A DNA stretch of 9,772 nt, taken from contig JADCFR010000097.1 of NCBI GenBank assembly GCA_020249415.1, forward strand, positions 1-9,772, in the 5' to 3' direction. The position numbers and the translations under genes are program-made. Of this stretch, positions 9,103-9,772 are shown one piece after another. Positions within the stretch are counted from its first letter, which is position 1. Each line of letters begins with the position of its first letter. The stretch is from Roseomonas sp. (GTDB taxonomy: Bacteria > Pseudomonadota > Alphaproteobacteria > Acetobacterales > Acetobacteraceae). Under the pieces are notes generated by a model that searched no databases, was not told the origin of the DNA, and worked only from the letters and a program-made list of their open reading frames with translations.

Positions 9103-9772
9103 ATGTTGCAACGTCGTGCCCTATTCGCGCTGGCCGGAAGCGCCTTGGCCGCCCCTGCGCTGGCGCAAGGCCGTTATCCCTCGCGACCCATTCGCGTAAT
9201 TGTGCCCTTCGCCGCCGGCGGCGTGATTGATGTGGTGGCGCGCATCGTGACGGAGCCTCTGCCGCGCACCCTGGGCCAGCCAGTGGTGGTGGAAAATCAA
9301 CCCGGAGCCGGCAGCACCATTGGTGCGCGGGCTGTGGCGCGCGCCGCGCCGGATGGGCATACGCTTTTGCTGAATGGCGCAGCGCATAGCGTGATCCCTG
9401 CGCTTTATCCGGATGCCGGGTTCGATTCGATTGCCGATTTCATCCCGATTTCGACGCTCGGCGATCAGAGCTTCCTGCTGGCGGTGCATCCATCGCTGCC
9501 CGTGCGTGATGTGCCGCAATTGCTGGCATGGCTGCGCGAAAGGCGCGGAGAAGCAACCTTCGCCACCACGGGGATTGGTGCAGCATCGCATCTTTCGGGT
9601 GAATTGCTGAAGAAGCTCGCAGGTGTGGATTTCACCATTGTGCAATATCGTGGCACGCCGGCCGCGGTGACGGATTTCATGGCGGGCCGCGTGGATTTCG
9701 TGATTGATAGCCAAACCCTGCTGGCGCCACTGGTGCGTGATGGCCGGGCGCGCGGCCTGGCGGTGACAGATC
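9103..9772 (+). CDS. Tripartite tricarboxylate transporter substrate-binding protein (TctC/Bug family, 3' partial)
   Basis: The first 223 residues of a periplasmic solute-binding protein of the TctC/Bug family (usual length about 320), cut by the right edge. A signal peptide is clear: basic MLQRR, a hydrophobic stretch ALFALAGSALAAPALA, and a probable cleavage after ALA at residue 21. The paired arginines R4-R5 leave a Tat route possible, although the motif is imperfect. Mature-domain family motifs follow: YPSRPIRVIVPFAAGG at 25-40 with D43, VVVENQPGAGSTIGA at 61-75, PDGHTLLLNG at 83-92, TTGIGAASHLSGELL at 155-169 and VQYRGTPAAVTDFMAGRVDF at 180-199. Such proteins bind carboxylates or related small acids for TctAB permeases or sensors; the ligand cannot be predicted. 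No tctA or tctB is in view. It starts 12 bases after the PuuE-like gene, probably the same operon. Confidence 0.93.
   Translation, partial: MLQRRALFALAGSALAAPALAQGRYPSRPIRVIVPFAAGGVIDVVARIVTEPLPRTLGQPVVVENQPGAGSTIGARAVARAAPDGHTLLLNGAAHSVIPALYPDAGFDSIADFIPISTLGDQSFLLAVHPSLPVRDVPQLLAWLRERRGEATFATTGIGAASHLSGELLKKLAGVDFTIVQYRGTPAAVTDFMAGRVDFVIDSQTLLAPLVRDGRARGLAVTD

Overview
The window looks like chromosomal DNA of a GC-rich alphaproteobacterium. The F1 ATP synthase gene order is delta-alpha-gamma-beta-epsilon (atpHAGDC) without the Fo genes, as is usual in Alphaproteobacteria. The KARI sequence has the alphaproteobacterial opening [10 protein letters not shown] and ending LVDKARN. An Acetobacteraceae or Roseomonas-like rhodospirillalean would fit, but that narrower placement is inference. 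All genes are on the + strand. I see no insertion sequence, tRNA, rRNA, CRISPR array or broken gene, and no gene-free stretch longer than about 200 bases.

Region 1 (1-4944) is the F1 operon. atpH (5' end outside the window), atpA, atpG, atpD and atpC are separated by 2-25 bases. A strong intrinsic terminator follows at 4914-4944. Together these genes encode the whole soluble F1 sector.

Region 2 (4945-5921) is a single gene for a soluble diiron, ferritin-like protein of unknown substrate. Its leader contains a perfect 8-bp hairpin.

Region 3 (5922-7611) holds ilvC (class I ketol-acid reductoisomerase, branched-chain amino acid synthesis) and, 4 bases later, a GNAT acetyltransferase. The ilvC leader contains a small reading frame with its own good Shine-Dalgarno sequence; it overlaps the ilvC start.

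Region 4 (7612-9772) is the most interesting part. A Gdx/SugE-type SMR guanidinium exporter, a PuuE-type (metal-independent allantoinase family) hydrolase and a tripartite tricarboxylate transporter binding protein (cut by the right edge) lie 17 and 12 bases apart and look like one transcript. This suggests a small uptake, hydrolysis and export cassette for a ureide or guanidino-type nitrogen compound. That function is a hypothesis. The leader of this cassette contains two mutually exclusive stems and does not resemble the guanidine riboswitch classes I could recall.
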